Positions 24,887-34,754 of a DNA stretch of 64,000 bases are shown here, in pieces (position 1 is the first letter of the stretch; every line of letters begins with the position of its first letter). The translations under genes and the position numbers were made by a program. The stretch covers positions 45,573 through 109,572 of the forward strand of contig MPMO01000008.1 of the NCBI GenBank assembly GCA_002238555.1, read 5' to 3'. The stretch comes from Caldilineaceae bacterium bin34. Lineage in GTDB: Bacteria; Chloroflexota; Anaerolineae; Caldilineales; Caldilineaceae. The notes beneath the pieces were generated by a model that had not been told where the DNA came from, ran no database searches, and saw only the letters and a program-made list of their open reading frames with translations.

Positions 24887-26368
24887 GCCGTTTTCCCGCT
24901 CCCATTTCAGGCTATACGGGACCATGGGCCTGACCGGCGGATAAATCGGGGGGGGCTTCCGGTCCCCAAAAGGAACCGCACGGGACCTGCTATCGTTGAT
25001 GTAGTTCAAAGCATCATCGATAGAGGTGTTCCGTGCGATTGTTGCGTACTATACTCGCCCTGCTGCCCTGCGGCAAACCGCAGGCGGCCCATTTCGTCCA
25101 CCTGGTGGAACTGCTGCAGTGGCTGCCGGGGCGCGTCCATTTCACCGACCTCGCACGCTACGGCGGCCGGTCGGCGCGCACCCATGCACGCTGGTTCGGG
25201 CGGCCCTTCCCCTTCGCGCGCCTGGCCGTGGCCGCGCTGGGGGCGTTGCATCCGCGGGTGCCGGAAGGGCTGGGGTCGGCCCTGGCGGTGGATGCCAGCT
25301 TCGTGTCCAAGAGCGGGCACGAGACCTGGGGCACGGGCTGGTTCTGGAGCGGCATGGCCCGCGCCGTCCGCTGGGGGCTGGAGGTCACGCTGCTGGCCGC
25401 GGTGGACATCGAGGAGGGCGGCGCCTATCCCCTCTGCGCCCGGCAGTCCCCGGGCACCGTCCGGTCGCGCCGGCAGGCCTGCGGGGCGGACACCGGTCGG
25501 GAGACGACCGTGGACACGGCCCTGACCCTGGTGCGGGAGGCGGTGGCCGCCGGGGCCAGGGAGAGCCTCGGCACCCGCTGGGTGGTGGCCGACGGCGGCT
25601 ACGCCAGCCGGACCTTCGTGGAGGGGGTGCGGGCGCTGCATCTGCACGCGGTGGGCCGGCTGCGCAAGGACTCGGTCCTGCGCTTCCCCTATACCGGCCC
25701 CCACGAACGGCGACCCGGTCGCCGCCGGCAGTTCGACGGCGGTTTCGACCGCCGCGACCCGGCGCGCATGACCCGCACGACCCTGGACGACGAGCAGGTC
25801 GACCTGTACCACGCGGTCCTGCACGGCAAGACCTGGCAGTGTTGGATGCAGGTGGTGTACGTCCTGCCGCGCGGGGCCGACCCGCGGACGAAGGAGGGCG
25901 TGCTCCTGTACAGCACCGACCTGGATCTGGCGCCGGCACGCCTCTTCCGGATCTACGGCGCCCGCTTCCGGATTGAGTTTGCCTTCCGCGACGCCAAGCA
26001 GCACCTGGGCCTCAACCATTGCCAGGCCCGTTCGCAGGCCAAGCTGCACTTTCATTTCAACATCGTCTTCGCCGCGCTGTTCTGGGCCCGCCTGCAGGCC
26101 CGGCTCCAGGGGCCGCGGCCCCTGGGCCCTTTTTCCCTGCGCGATATCAAGCGTCACCATTTCGAGGCGGAAATCCACAAATGGTTTGCCGCCCGCTCAG
26201 CCGCGGGCCGAAACACCGCCAATTCCGCGGCCGTTGGCCACCCCATCGCGCCGGCACGCCCGTGGCTGCGCGCACCCCCTCTCGAAACGGAGCTGTCCGG
26301 CCCCTGAACACCATTTCCCAACCGGCCCGACAATACGATCCAGGCCTCAAAATGTGTCCAAACCATAG
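24866..26368 (+). mobile_element. IS4-like insertion sequence, apparently complete
   Basis: Terminal repeats CTATGGTTTGGACA (24866-24879) and its complement (26355-26368), continuing with an imperfect TTTTGAG block. It contains one intact transposase. No target duplication is seen (flanks TTTGAT and GGAGGA). The sequences to left and right belong to different genes, which implies a deletion associated with the element. A decayed relative lies at 36148-36630. Confidence 0.85.
25033..26307 (+). CDS. IS4-like DDE transposase
   Basis: A 424-aa protein from a GTG start inside the element. The catalytic triad is visible as LAVDASFV (first Asp), WVVADGGYAS (second Asp) and FRIEFAFRDAKQHLGLNHCQ (Glu in the Y-(2)-R-(3)-E-(6)-K-like signature). 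The order and length fit the IS4 superfamily. The C-terminal 60 residues are basic and Pro/Ala-rich. It appears intact and could be active. GC is higher than in the flanking defence genes. Confidence 0.88.
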   Translation: MRLLRTILALLPCGKPQAAHFVHLVELLQWLPGRVHFTDLARYGGRSARTHARWFGRPFPFARLAVAALGALHPRVPEGLGSALAVDASFVSKSGHETWGTGWFWSGMARAVRWGLEVTLLAAVDIEEGGAYPLCARQSPGTVRSRRQACGADTGRETTVDTALTLVREAVAAGARESLGTRWVVADGGYASRTFVEGVRALHLHAVGRLRKDSVLRFPYTGPHERRPGRRRQFDGGFDRRDPARMTRTTLDDEQVDLYHAVLHGKTWQCWMQVVYVLPRGADPRTKEGVLLYSTDLDLAPARLFRIYGARFRIEFAFRDAKQHLGLNHCQARSQAKLHFHFNIVFAALFWARLQARLQGPRPLGPFSLRDIKRHHFEAEIHKWFAARSAAGRNTANSAAVGHPIAPARPWLRAPPLETELSGP

Positions 26369-28523
26369 GGAGGAAGACCTGCCATCAATTCTGAGCCGCC
26401 GGCTATTTGAGCATGTGGATCGCTCCAACATTGCAGACATTGCCGCTTCCTATGCGGATGCGCTGACTGCGGCCGAGCAACGCTGGGAGAATGGCTTGCC
26501 TGCCGAACTGGCTCCCGTGCGTCTGGCATCCCGTATGCACGAGACCTGGCCGTTCCATCCGGAACTCATCGTGTTGCTGGACAAGCGGCTTTCGACCAAT
26601 CCCTACTTTCAACGTACCCGCGGAGCCCTGCGGCTGTTGGCCCGGACAATTCAGTTGCTCTGGCAAAGCGGAGCAGAGTCCGCCAGTGCAATCCATCCAC
26701 ATCATCTGAACCTGGCTGACGGGACCATCATTCGACCGCAGTTGACCCAAGCCCTGCAGCAGCCGCAGATGGAAGCCGTGGCACGGGCCGATGTGGCCAA
26801 TGAGAATGAGCATGAACCTTCGAGGGCGGACCTAATCGACCAGCGATACAACGCGTCCTGCATCCGCCACGCCGCAATCACCTGTTTTGTCCATTCCCTG
26901 CACTTGGGCGCGGCCATGACCCAGGGACACACGCTGACCACCACGCTGGAACCCGACACGGACCCGGACATCCTGCTGGATGGATGGACCCGGCTGGTTC
27001 GAGAGGCCTGGTACCTGCACCAGGACAGCGAGGGCTTCCGATTCAAGACGGAGCCGTCCTTGACCAAGATGGTAGTCGACCGGACAAACGAAGTGCGGAC
27101 ATCGCAAGCGCGCAGTGCGGCACAGGAGTTGCTGGAGAACCTCTTCTCTTCCAGCAGCAGCACCGGCAATGTCCGTCGCATGTACCTCAACGAAAAAGCG
27201 TCCGATAACCTTGCCCACATCAACATTTGTGTTTTGGGCTGGGCACAGTTCGAGGGCGAACACGGCGTGGTCGACTACGGTGCTCCGCCCCAGGTTATTC
27301 AGGACCACTGGAACCAGCTGGACAGTGGCGGACAACGGCGTTACCTGAACCACATGGTGTTCATTGCGCCGAATGCCCGGTACTACGACCGCATGCTCAG
27401 TGCCCTACAACGCCGCATCGCCCTAGACACCTTGGTCCAGGATGGTTCGGTCACGGAACGCCTGAGCCCGGATGTCCTGAGCGATCTCAGGGACCGTTGC
27501 AACAAGCAGCAGTTGGAAGCCCGCGTCGCCGTCGCGAATGTCATGAATCTCTGCTGGTATCCAGCTGGCAACGACAGGCTGGAACTCGTGGAACTTACGG
27601 TGGATAGCAAGGCACGTGCCAAGCGGAACCAGACCGAGGTCATCTTCGAGGAATTGCGCGAGCGGGGAAAGCTCCTGACTGCGGACAGTCCTCCCATGGA
27701 CCCGGCGCGGCTGAGGCAGATGTTGGGCCAGCGCCTTAGCCGCAGCATCACCATTCGCGGCGTACAAGAGTTCATGGCCAGTTCCGGCAGCAGTCCCATG
27801 CTTCTGGATCCCGGGCAGCTGCGGACGGTTGTCCAGAACGGCATCCGCATGGATGTTTGGGACTGTCAGCAGGCGAACGGTGGCTGGGTGGAAAAGCTGG
27901 ACCTGGATTTCTTCAGCCTTGACGAAGACGACAGCCTCCATGTGCCTGGAACCAAACCGGAACCGTGTTCCCAATGCGGCAGACAATCCTGTGTTTGCGA
28001 CAAACCATCCCCCGAAGTCTGTACCGAATGTGGCGAGCATCCCTGCGTTTGCAGCAAACCTCTGCCTACCCGTGAATTCCAATCCACGCGTGCGCCTGCG
28101 GAAGCGATTGAGGATGTAGTTGCCCAAGTACAGGAGGCATCGGCCCTACACATGCAGGAGCTGAGTCTGGAATGGGATGCCGAACAGGAAGCCGCGCTTG
28201 GGTGTGTGGCCAAAGCCCTGCACACGCTCGCGCAGGTTCGAATCCACCCCAACATTGATCCATCACTGAGTGTTGATCTGGACACGGAAACCGAGGGCAA
28301 GCCATTCACCCTCAAGATGACATGCTCTGCACCACAAGCCCTGATGATGGGGGACAGCCTCAAGGCCATCCTTAGGCAAGGCGAAGGAACTGCATGCACA
28401 ACCAGGCTCGTGTTCACCTTCCCGGCCTCGACATCGGTCGAGGGGAATGAGAAACAAACCATCCAGGACGCCGTGAGAGGGACCATGGTTTCAAGGTCCC
28501 TCACCGTCCTGAAAACAGCATGA
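26352..28523 (+). CDS. DUF499 anti-phage ATPase, N-terminal ATPase half missing
   Basis: The frame after the IS encodes about 720 residues matching the C-terminal two thirds of DUF499 proteins as I know them (LARTIQLLWQ, RHAAITCFVHSLHLGAAM, FRFKTEPSLTKMV, RRMYLNEKASDNLAHINICV). It ends with a Cys-rich tail (CSQCGRQSCVC, CTECGEHPCVC) likely to bind zinc, then a small alpha/beta domain. Full-length members have roughly 300-400 more N-terminal residues with the Walker A motif, none of which is present. The only nearby start is the ATG at 26352, which lies in the IS terminal repeat and is in frame. A product would lack ATPase activity. The stop overlaps the next start by ATGA. Confidence 0.78.
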   Translation: MCPNHREEDLPSILSRRLFEHVDRSNIADIAASYADALTAAEQRWENGLPAELAPVRLASRMHETWPFHPELIVLLDKRLSTNPYFQRTRGALRLLARTIQLLWQSGAESASAIHPHHLNLADGTIIRPQLTQALQQPQMEAVARADVANENEHEPSRADLIDQRYNASCIRHAAITCFVHSLHLGAAMTQGHTLTTTLEPDTDPDILLDGWTRLVREAWYLHQDSEGFRFKTEPSLTKMVVDRTNEVRTSQARSAAQELLENLFSSSSSTGNVRRMYLNEKASDNLAHINICVLGWAQFEGEHGVVDYGAPPQVIQDHWNQLDSGGQRRYLNHMVFIAPNARYYDRMLSALQRRIALDTLVQDGSVTERLSPDVLSDLRDRCNKQQLEARVAVANVMNLCWYPAGNDRLELVELTVDSKARAKRNQTEVIFEELRERGKLLTADSPPMDPARLRQMLGQRLSRSITIRGVQEFMASSGSSPMLLDPGQLRTVVQNGIRMDVWDCQQANGGWVEKLDLDFFSLDEDDSLHVPGTKPEPCSQCGRQSCVCDKPSPEVCTECGEHPCVCSKPLPTREFQSTRAPAEAIEDVVAQVQEASALHMQELSLEWDAEQEAALGCVAKALHTLAQVRIHPNIDPSLSVDLDTETEGKPFTLKMTCSAPQALMMGDSLKAILRQGEGTACTTRLVFTFPASTSVEGNEKQTIQDAVRGTMVSRSLTVLKTA

Positions 28524-28900
28524 CCCTGTCGTACCGGCTGGTTGCGAGCCGTGATTCCGAGGGTTGTATCAACCGGTTTGAGGTCTCGGACGTGGATGGT
28601 CGGTCGGTCACTCTGCATGGCTGGCGTGCAGAAGCTGTTGTGGATTCAGTCCAGGCAACCCTGACGCGCGCATCCAGACGCCTGTCATTGGCGCTGGATC
28701 GGCCATTGCAGCTAGACGAACACCTGGGGGTTCAGGTTCTGTTGATTCTGAGGGCAGTCAAACCACTTGCCGGCTACCAGCGCGTAAAGAAGGTGGCGAC
28801 AGGCGTTGCGCGAATGTCCGAGGAAGAGGCTACCTACTGGCATGCCCATGCCGCTCACAAGGGCGGCCTCCCAGCATTGAGGAAGTTGTTAACTCCATGA
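28520..28900 (+). CDS. Small hypothetical protein of the DUF499/DUF1156 locus
   Basis: A 126-aa soluble protein between the ATPase and methylase genes, with ATGA overlaps at both ends (28520-28523 and 28897-28900), so it is translationally coupled to both. It starts with a beta-rich SYRLVASRDSEGCINRFEV segment and ends with a helical ARMSEEEATYWHAHAAHKGG. Loci of this type commonly carry one small accessory gene at this position, but I could not assign it to a named family. No catalytic motif is visible. Confidence 0.7.
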   Translation: MTLSYRLVASRDSEGCINRFEVSDVDGRSVTLHGWRAEAVVDSVQATLTRASRRLSLALDRPLQLDEHLGVQVLLILRAVKPLAGYQRVKKVATGVARMSEEEATYWHAHAAHKGGLPALRKLLTP

Positions 28901-29095
28901 CTGAACACCGCCCACTGATCACGCGATGGTTTCCTGCGGCGACCATCGGCGCGGAGTCGCTCCGCGACGTATCCGCCGGACAACAGCCGCCACCCAACCG
29001 ACTTCATGTGTGGTGGGCTCGTCGACCGTTGACCACCGCACGCGCGGCTGTTGTTGCAACTCTGTTACCGGCTTGGCAGGACCCTGAAGAGACAG
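28897..29095 (+). pseudogene. N-terminal stub of a DUF1156 methylase
   Basis: From the ATG at 28897 about 66 codons match the DUF1156 N-terminus (TRWFPAATIGAESLRD, LHVWWARRPLTTARAA, ATLLPAW). The frame then runs out of register over the start of the next methylase until a stop at 29331. The next gene begins with its own diverged version of the same motif, so this is the remnant of a separate methylase rather than a recent duplicate. Confidence 0.75.
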
Positions 29096-29101
29096 AACCT
29101 C

Positions 29102-32042
29102 ATGAACACTCCCCGACTGGCTACCCAGTGGATGCCAACCCCTCAGTTGGGAGCGGAATCCCTGAGGGAGAGAGCAGCCTCAAGCTCCCTTCCACCCCTG
29201 TACTTCTTGCACGTTTGGTGGGCACGTCGGCCTCTGATTTTGGCAAGGGCGGCGGTGCTGGCCGCCCTACTGCCAGCATGGATAGAAACCAATCTTCGCC
29301 CCCCCCCCATCTGAAATTCAGGAATTGCTGAACACCCATTTCCAATCTGAAGATGAGTATCGACAGTGGTTCCTCACAGCATTAGGTATCAAAGGGGACC
29401 CGGTTGCTGTGAGGAGTGCAATCGTACAGGCAAAAGCCCAAGGAGTACATCTAGGTGCCAATCCCTACGGGTACAGAAGAGCATTCACATCAACACCCGA
29501 TGAAGCGACCAGGAATCTGATCCACAAGCTGTTCAATCACTCCACCTTACTTGAAGGCATCAGACCCCCAGTAGTGTTGGATCCCTTTGGTGGTGGAGGT
29601 TCCATTCCCTTTGAAGCAGCGAGATACGGATGCCATGGGCTGACGACTGAACTCAATCCGGTGGCCACCGCCATTCTTACTGCAACAACCAGCCTCCCGT
29701 TCATCCACAGGATGGAACTCAAAGGGTTGCTGACCGAGCATGGCGAGAAGTGGGTTCGCCGGATTCAGAGCAAACTATCGGGATTCTTCCACCATGTGAA
29801 TGGGGAAACCATCCGCGGTTACGTCTGGGCACTAACCGTACCTTGTCCCACCACTGGTCACCCCACCCCTCTGCTCCCCAATCACTGGTTGGCCCGTACC
29901 GCCCAACAGAAAGTGGCGATCAAACTGCATCCGGATAGCAAAACCGGGACAATCTCAATCGAGTTGATCGACAACGTGACTGCATCAGAGGGCAATCGGT
30001 TCACCTACAAAAATGGTGCAGGCACTAGTGTCTTTACTGGAGACACCTTCGATGGCAAGTACATTGCAGCCGAAGCCCGTGCCGGACGTATGGGCCTGTT
30101 CCTGCAAGCCATCGCCTATCGTCCCGCCAACGGCCGCGGGACCCGGTTCAGGGTGCCAGTTGACGAAGACTTCGCTGCCTTGGAGGAAGCTGAGCAGTTT
30201 CTCAAGGTCAAGTGGGAGGAATGGGATGCAAAAGGGCTGATACCTACAGAGTTCATTCCGGACGGGAACAAAACTTCTGAACCGCAACGATACGGCATGC
30301 CCCGTTGGTATGACATGTTCACTTCCCGCCAATTGGTTACCATAGTCACTGCGGTTGAATGCCTGTACGAAGTTCTTGAGGAAGCCTCTGACGAACTGGA
30401 CTTGGATACACTCAAGGCGCTCAACATGTACCTCGCATTCGCGATTGACAAGGTGGCGAATTACAACAGTCGCCTAGCAAGCTGGGATGCTACGAGAATC
30501 AAAATGAGGAGTACATTTGATCAACACAACTTCAGTATAAAGTGGGCTTGTGCGGAAATGGAGGGTGTTGATGCCTGTCGCTGGGGGCTTGAACAGGTTG
30601 TGGACTGTTACCGAGACATAGCTAACCTTGTGGGTACGGTACATACCCCTAGCGATGGAACACTGCTTCAGGATCAGCAGTCTGCATCGATTCTTCCGGC
30701 GGAACCCACCTTGGCGTCAGCCACGGCACTCCCCTACGAGGATCGGTCCGTTGATGCCATCGTGACAGACCCTCCGTACTACGACAACGTCATGTATGGG
30801 GAACTGTCGGACTACTTCTATGTCTGGCTCAGGCGCTCCCTCAAGCCCTACTGGCCGGAACTCTGTCGACAGCCCCTCTCCGACAAGGACAATGAGGCTG
30901 TGTCCAACCGAGCCCGTTTCGCCGACATGGCCACCCACTCCGGGCGCGGCAAGAAGCCGCCTGGTGCCGTAACTGCGCAGGAACTTGCTGATGACCACTA
31001 CCAGTCCATGATTGCTCGTGCCTTCTCCGAGGCATACAGGGTGTTGCGAGATAGCGGTGCCATGACGGTGATGTTCACTCACAAGAGAGCTGATGCTTGG
31101 AATGCATTGGCCACGGGACTCCTCAACGCCGGTTTCCGCATCGAGTCTTCGTGGCCAGTGTCCACCGAGTCGGAGCATTCGCTTCACCAGAAAGGCAAGA
31201 ATGCGGCAAATGCCACGATCCTCCTCACCTGTACCAAGCGAGGGAGTTCTGAGCCTGCGTGGTGGGATGACATCCAGTCGGAAGTTCGGGAGGCGGCACA
31301 CGAAGCAGCAATTCGGCACGCCGAGAATGGCTTAGCAGGAGTGGACGTAACCCTTGCGTCCTTCGGTTCGGTGCTTTCGGTTCTGTCCCGGCACTGGCCT
31401 GTCTACACCGGCAACCTTGACGCTGACGGCAATCGTCAGGTCATTTCGCCTGAGGTGGTTTTGAACCTTGCTCGGGAGGAAGTCGGTCGCACCAAGATTG
31501 CCCGGTTGCTCCAGGGCCGTCAGGAGTACCAGTTTGATCCGCCTACCCAGTGGTGGCTGCTTGCCTGGCATGACTTCGGTGCTCCCAAGTTCCCCGCCAG
31601 CGAGGCAATCAAGCTTTCCCATGCGACACACCTGGATTTGGAGACCGAACTGCGCAAGGGTTGGCATCTGGTGGAGACCAAGAGCGGCACCGCCGAGATC
31701 CTGACCCCGGTCAGACGTTTTGAGGCGCGGGCTTTCCAAGTGGATTCCCTCTACCTGTTGGATACGTGGATTGATCGGCTTCATGCCCTGATGGTGATAC
31801 ACGAACAGGACGGAGCGGTTGCGTCACGCCAGTGGCTCGCTGACCGGGAGCTTGATCAGAGCCAGCATCTCAAGGAGTTGGTGGATGCAGCTCTGAGGGT
31901 TGTCCCAAGACACAGAAACAGCAATGGCGAACTGGCCCTGCCCGAGGCGCGAACCTTGGAGTCGATGCGCCAAACCCTGGACCTGTTCCATGACCTGGAG
32001 CCCCCGGACCCCGGCATCTCGCAGATGGATCTCTACGGTTAG
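29102..32042 (+). CDS. DUF1156 DNA methylase, frameshifted at a C10 tract
   Basis: The ATG at 29102 begins MNTPRLATQWMPTPQLGAES and LHVWWARRPLILARAA. The frame is lost at a run of ten C (29299-29308) and resumes one register later for over 900 residues. With nine C the protein would be continuous (about 979 aa), reading RPPPSEIQELL across the junction. The body carries motif I VVLDPFGGGGSIPFEAARYG and the catalytic VTDPPYYDNVMYGELSDYF. It is thus an adenine-N6/cytosine-N4 methylase of the anti-phage DUF1156 type, probably marking self DNA for the locus. Translation of the large part could also start at TTG 29325, without the DUF1156 N-terminus. The helicase gene follows 18 nt downstream. Confidence 0.85.
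29299..29308. repeat. Homopolymeric C10 tract in methylase reading frame
   Basis: Ten consecutive C after TTCG and before ATCTG. Removing one C joins the two methylase frames exactly. Consistent with phase variation by slippage, or with a homopolymer sequencing error. Confidence 0.85.
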
Positions 32043-32060
32043 CAACGGACTGGGTCGGGA

Positions 32061-34661
32061 ATGTCTGGATTCCGTGATCTGACACTGAAACCCAAGTACG
32101 GGCTCGGTGACGACTTCCTGAATGATGTGTACATTCCGCTCCTGGGGAGAGCGATCCGCTACACCCGGGCCGTCGGATACTTCAGTTCAGGCGGCCTCGC
32201 GTCGGTTGGTTCGGGATTGGAATCCTTCATTCGTAACAACGGTTCCATGCGCCTGATGGCAAGCCCGAAGGAATGGAGTCCGCAGGATGTGGAGGCATTA
32301 AGCGGCCGTCGGGAAATCCCTCGGGAACTTGCCGACCGGCTGGCTAGGTCCTTGATTACCAGAAGCGACATCGAGCGGGACCATCTGTCGGTGTTGGCCT
32401 GGCTGATGAGGGAAGGCCGACTTGAAACCCGCATCATCATCGGTCCGAAAGGCCAGCTCTTCCATCAGAAAGTGGGCATGTTTTGGGATTCCAGGGACGA
32501 TGCCGTTGGCATTGAAGGGTCCAATAACGAAACACTGGCTGGTTGGGACTCGAACATCGAATCGCTTTCGGTCCGTCGGTCTTGGCTGGATCAGGAAGCC
32601 TGGTTCCCCGCGACCCTTGAGGAACTCGATCGGTTGTGGCAAGGCGGTCCCCACAGCAGGTCATACTCGCTGCCTGAGGCTGTACGGCAGGAGTTGCTGA
32701 AATACGTCCAATACAGGCCGCATCCGATTCCGGAACCGGTTGTCAAGCCCCTGCAACTCTACCCGCATCAACGGGAAGGCCGTGACCGGCTCCTTGCCGC
32801 ATGGCCGGAGTCCCGCCTGTTGGCTGATGAGGTGGGTTTGGGCAAGACGATCACGGCTTCCGCTGCCATGCAGGACTTGCAGGCACAGGGCAAGTGCCGG
32901 AGAGTGTTAATTCTGGCCCCCGCCAATGTCTGTATTCAGTGGCAGGAGGAACTTGCGGAGAAGTTCAGTCTGCTGGTTCCGCGCCTGGAGAGGGGCCGGC
33001 TCCTACAGGTTGATGGTAGTGAGCAGTCTGTAGCTGACCCACTTGAAGAACCCATGCTCATTGCTTCGTGGCATCTGATGCGGCAACCGGCTTGGCGTAA
33101 CCGTCTACTGCAAGGACCGGATTGGGATCTGGTAATAGTGGATGAAGCGCACCATGCACGCCGTCGCAGTCCAGGTTCCGACCTCAAATCAGGAATTCGG
33201 CGGCCGAATCAGGTTTTGGAGCTGTTAGAAGAGGTACTTGCCAAGATCGCTGGAACCCTGTGGCTTTTGACCGCGACGCCGGTCCAACTTCACTTGGTTG
33301 AGTTGTTTGACCTCCTGAATGTCATCCAACCCGATTCTGAACCCCGATCGTCTCCTCTGCACTCCTGGTCCGAATTCGAAAGGTTCTACACAGCACTAGC
33401 TGCTCCCAAGGTTGATCGAAGCTGGGAAATCCTAGGAAGAGGAGTGGGGGAGACATCGCCAACACAGCTGGAGCCCAGCAAACGCAGTGCATTGCCACCG
33501 TTCCTGAGACGTCTGCTGACAGAATTTGGGAAACCCGGGCGCGATGCCATGCAGGATGCGGACACTCTGATTCGGCATGACCTGTGCGGTGAACTCCTGG
33601 AAAACATCCGCCAACGCTCGCCTGGCTGGCGCCTGATGCTGCGGCGCACGCGCAGGGATGCGGATTTGCAGGGAGCGTTTGCGGTACGGCAGCCATCCAA
33701 AGAGACGATCGAGTTCGCAACTTGGGAGGAGCGAAGCCTGTATCGGGAGCTTGATGGCTTTCTGGCCGGCCTTTGGGCCATGAGGCGCGGCAGAGAACGG
33801 GGATTCGGCTTCCTTCTGTCAATGTACCGGCGGCGGTTGACTTCCAGTTGGCAAGCCATCGAACGAACAATCGAGCGTGCTCTAACCGACACTGGTTTGC
33901 CGGATGACGAAATAGCGTTGCTGGAATTGGGGCTGGATCCAAGTGTGTCCATAGCTGGCGGAAATCAGGGGTTCAATGCAGAAGAGATGGAAGAACTTCG
34001 CAGGTTCGCCGCCAGAATCAAAGCCACAGTGCGTGGATCCGGCGATCCCAAGATTGCCAGTCTCGTGCAGTATCTCCATGACTGTCGGCTTGACGGCAGG
34101 GCAATGCTGGTGTTCACGCAGTTCATGGATACGCTGGAATATGTTCGGGACGCCTTGCAATCGGCCTACGGGTCCCAGGTTGGCACCTACTCCGGTCACG
34201 GGGCCAGGCTGTTCAGCGAAAGCATTTGGACTCCGGTGACCAAGGATCGGCTGACCCAGGCACTCGCCCGCGGCGAGATAACCATCTTGCTGTGCACTGA
34301 CGCAGCCAGTGAAGGTCTCAACCTTCAAACTGCAAGCACCTTGGTCAATTACGATCTTCCTTGGAATCCGATGCGCGTTGAGCAGCGCATTGGCCGCATT
34401 GACCGCATCAATCAAGCAACGCGAACTCTCTCCATCCGCAACTATGTGATGTCGGACACCGTGGAGGAACAGGTGTATGACGCTTTGAGGGACCGCATCA
34501 AGGTCTTCGAAGGTTCGGTCGGGGAATTGCAACCCATCCTGGGTGAGGTGGAGAACCTTGTCGCGGGGTCTACTGTCGGCAACATAGCGAGAAACCTGGA
34601 AAGCCACATCGTTACCATGGGAGACACGGGTAAGCCGATTGCGACAGCATTGCGTTGCTGA
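32061..34661 (+). CDS. Phospholipase-D-like nuclease/SNF2 helicase fusion
   Basis: An 866-aa two-domain protein. Residues 1-190 form a PLD-like domain with GSMRLMASP and LFHQKVGMFWD...IEGSNNETLAGW (HxK followed by the conserved Gly-Ser-Asn-Asn). From about residue 225 follows an SF2 helicase: LYPHQREGRDRLL, LLADEVGLGKT (motif I), IVDEAHHARR (II), LLTATPVQLH (III), CTDAASEGLNLQ (V) and QRIGRIDRINQ (VI). PLD-helicase fusions are a known partner of DUF1156 methylase and DUF499 ATPase in anti-phage loci, where they are thought to translocate on and cut foreign DNA. The frame is intact and is the best preserved large component here. It lies 18 nt after the methylase. Confidence 0.9.
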   Translation: MSGFRDLTLKPKYGLGDDFLNDVYIPLLGRAIRYTRAVGYFSSGGLASVGSGLESFIRNNGSMRLMASPKEWSPQDVEALSGRREIPRELADRLARSLITRSDIERDHLSVLAWLMREGRLETRIIIGPKGQLFHQKVGMFWDSRDDAVGIEGSNNETLAGWDSNIESLSVRRSWLDQEAWFPATLEELDRLWQGGPHSRSYSLPEAVRQELLKYVQYRPHPIPEPVVKPLQLYPHQREGRDRLLAAWPESRLLADEVGLGKTITASAAMQDLQAQGKCRRVLILAPANVCIQWQEELAEKFSLLVPRLERGRLLQVDGSEQSVADPLEEPMLIASWHLMRQPAWRNRLLQGPDWDLVIVDEAHHARRRSPGSDLKSGIRRPNQVLELLEEVLAKIAGTLWLLTATPVQLHLVELFDLLNVIQPDSEPRSSPLHSWSEFERFYTALAAPKVDRSWEILGRGVGETSPTQLEPSKRSALPPFLRRLLTEFGKPGRDAMQDADTLIRHDLCGELLENIRQRSPGWRLMLRRTRRDADLQGAFAVRQPSKETIEFATWEERSLYRELDGFLAGLWAMRRGRERGFGFLLSMYRRRLTSSWQAIERTIERALTDTGLPDDEIALLELGLDPSVSIAGGNQGFNAEEMEELRRFAARIKATVRGSGDPKIASLVQYLHDCRLDGRAMLVFTQFMDTLEYVRDALQSAYGSQVGTYSGHGARLFSESIWTPVTKDRLTQALARGEITILLCTDAASEGLNLQTASTLVNYDLPWNPMRVEQRIGRIDRINQATRTLSIRNYVMSDTVEEQVYDALRDRIKVFEGSVGELQPILGEVENLVAGSTVGNIARNLESHIVTMGDTGKPIATALRC

Positions 34662-34754
34662 TCCAATTGCAACAAGAAAAGATTGCATAAATCCAGATAC
34701 CTGAATTGTATAACCATCAGAATAGGCCAGTATGCTGTCGCCAAGGGAAATCAT

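Noticed and set aside
25006..26178. Long minus-strand ORF (390 codons) opposite the IS4-like transposase
   Set aside because: Shadow frame in GC-rich DNA; Gly/Ala/His/Pro-rich translation without domain, while the plus strand carries a clear DDE transposase.
34683..34714. TTGCAT/TATAAC as promoter of the pentapeptide-FRG gene
   Set aside because: Spacing of 20 nt between the boxes is too long for a standard sigma-70 promoter; left unannotated.
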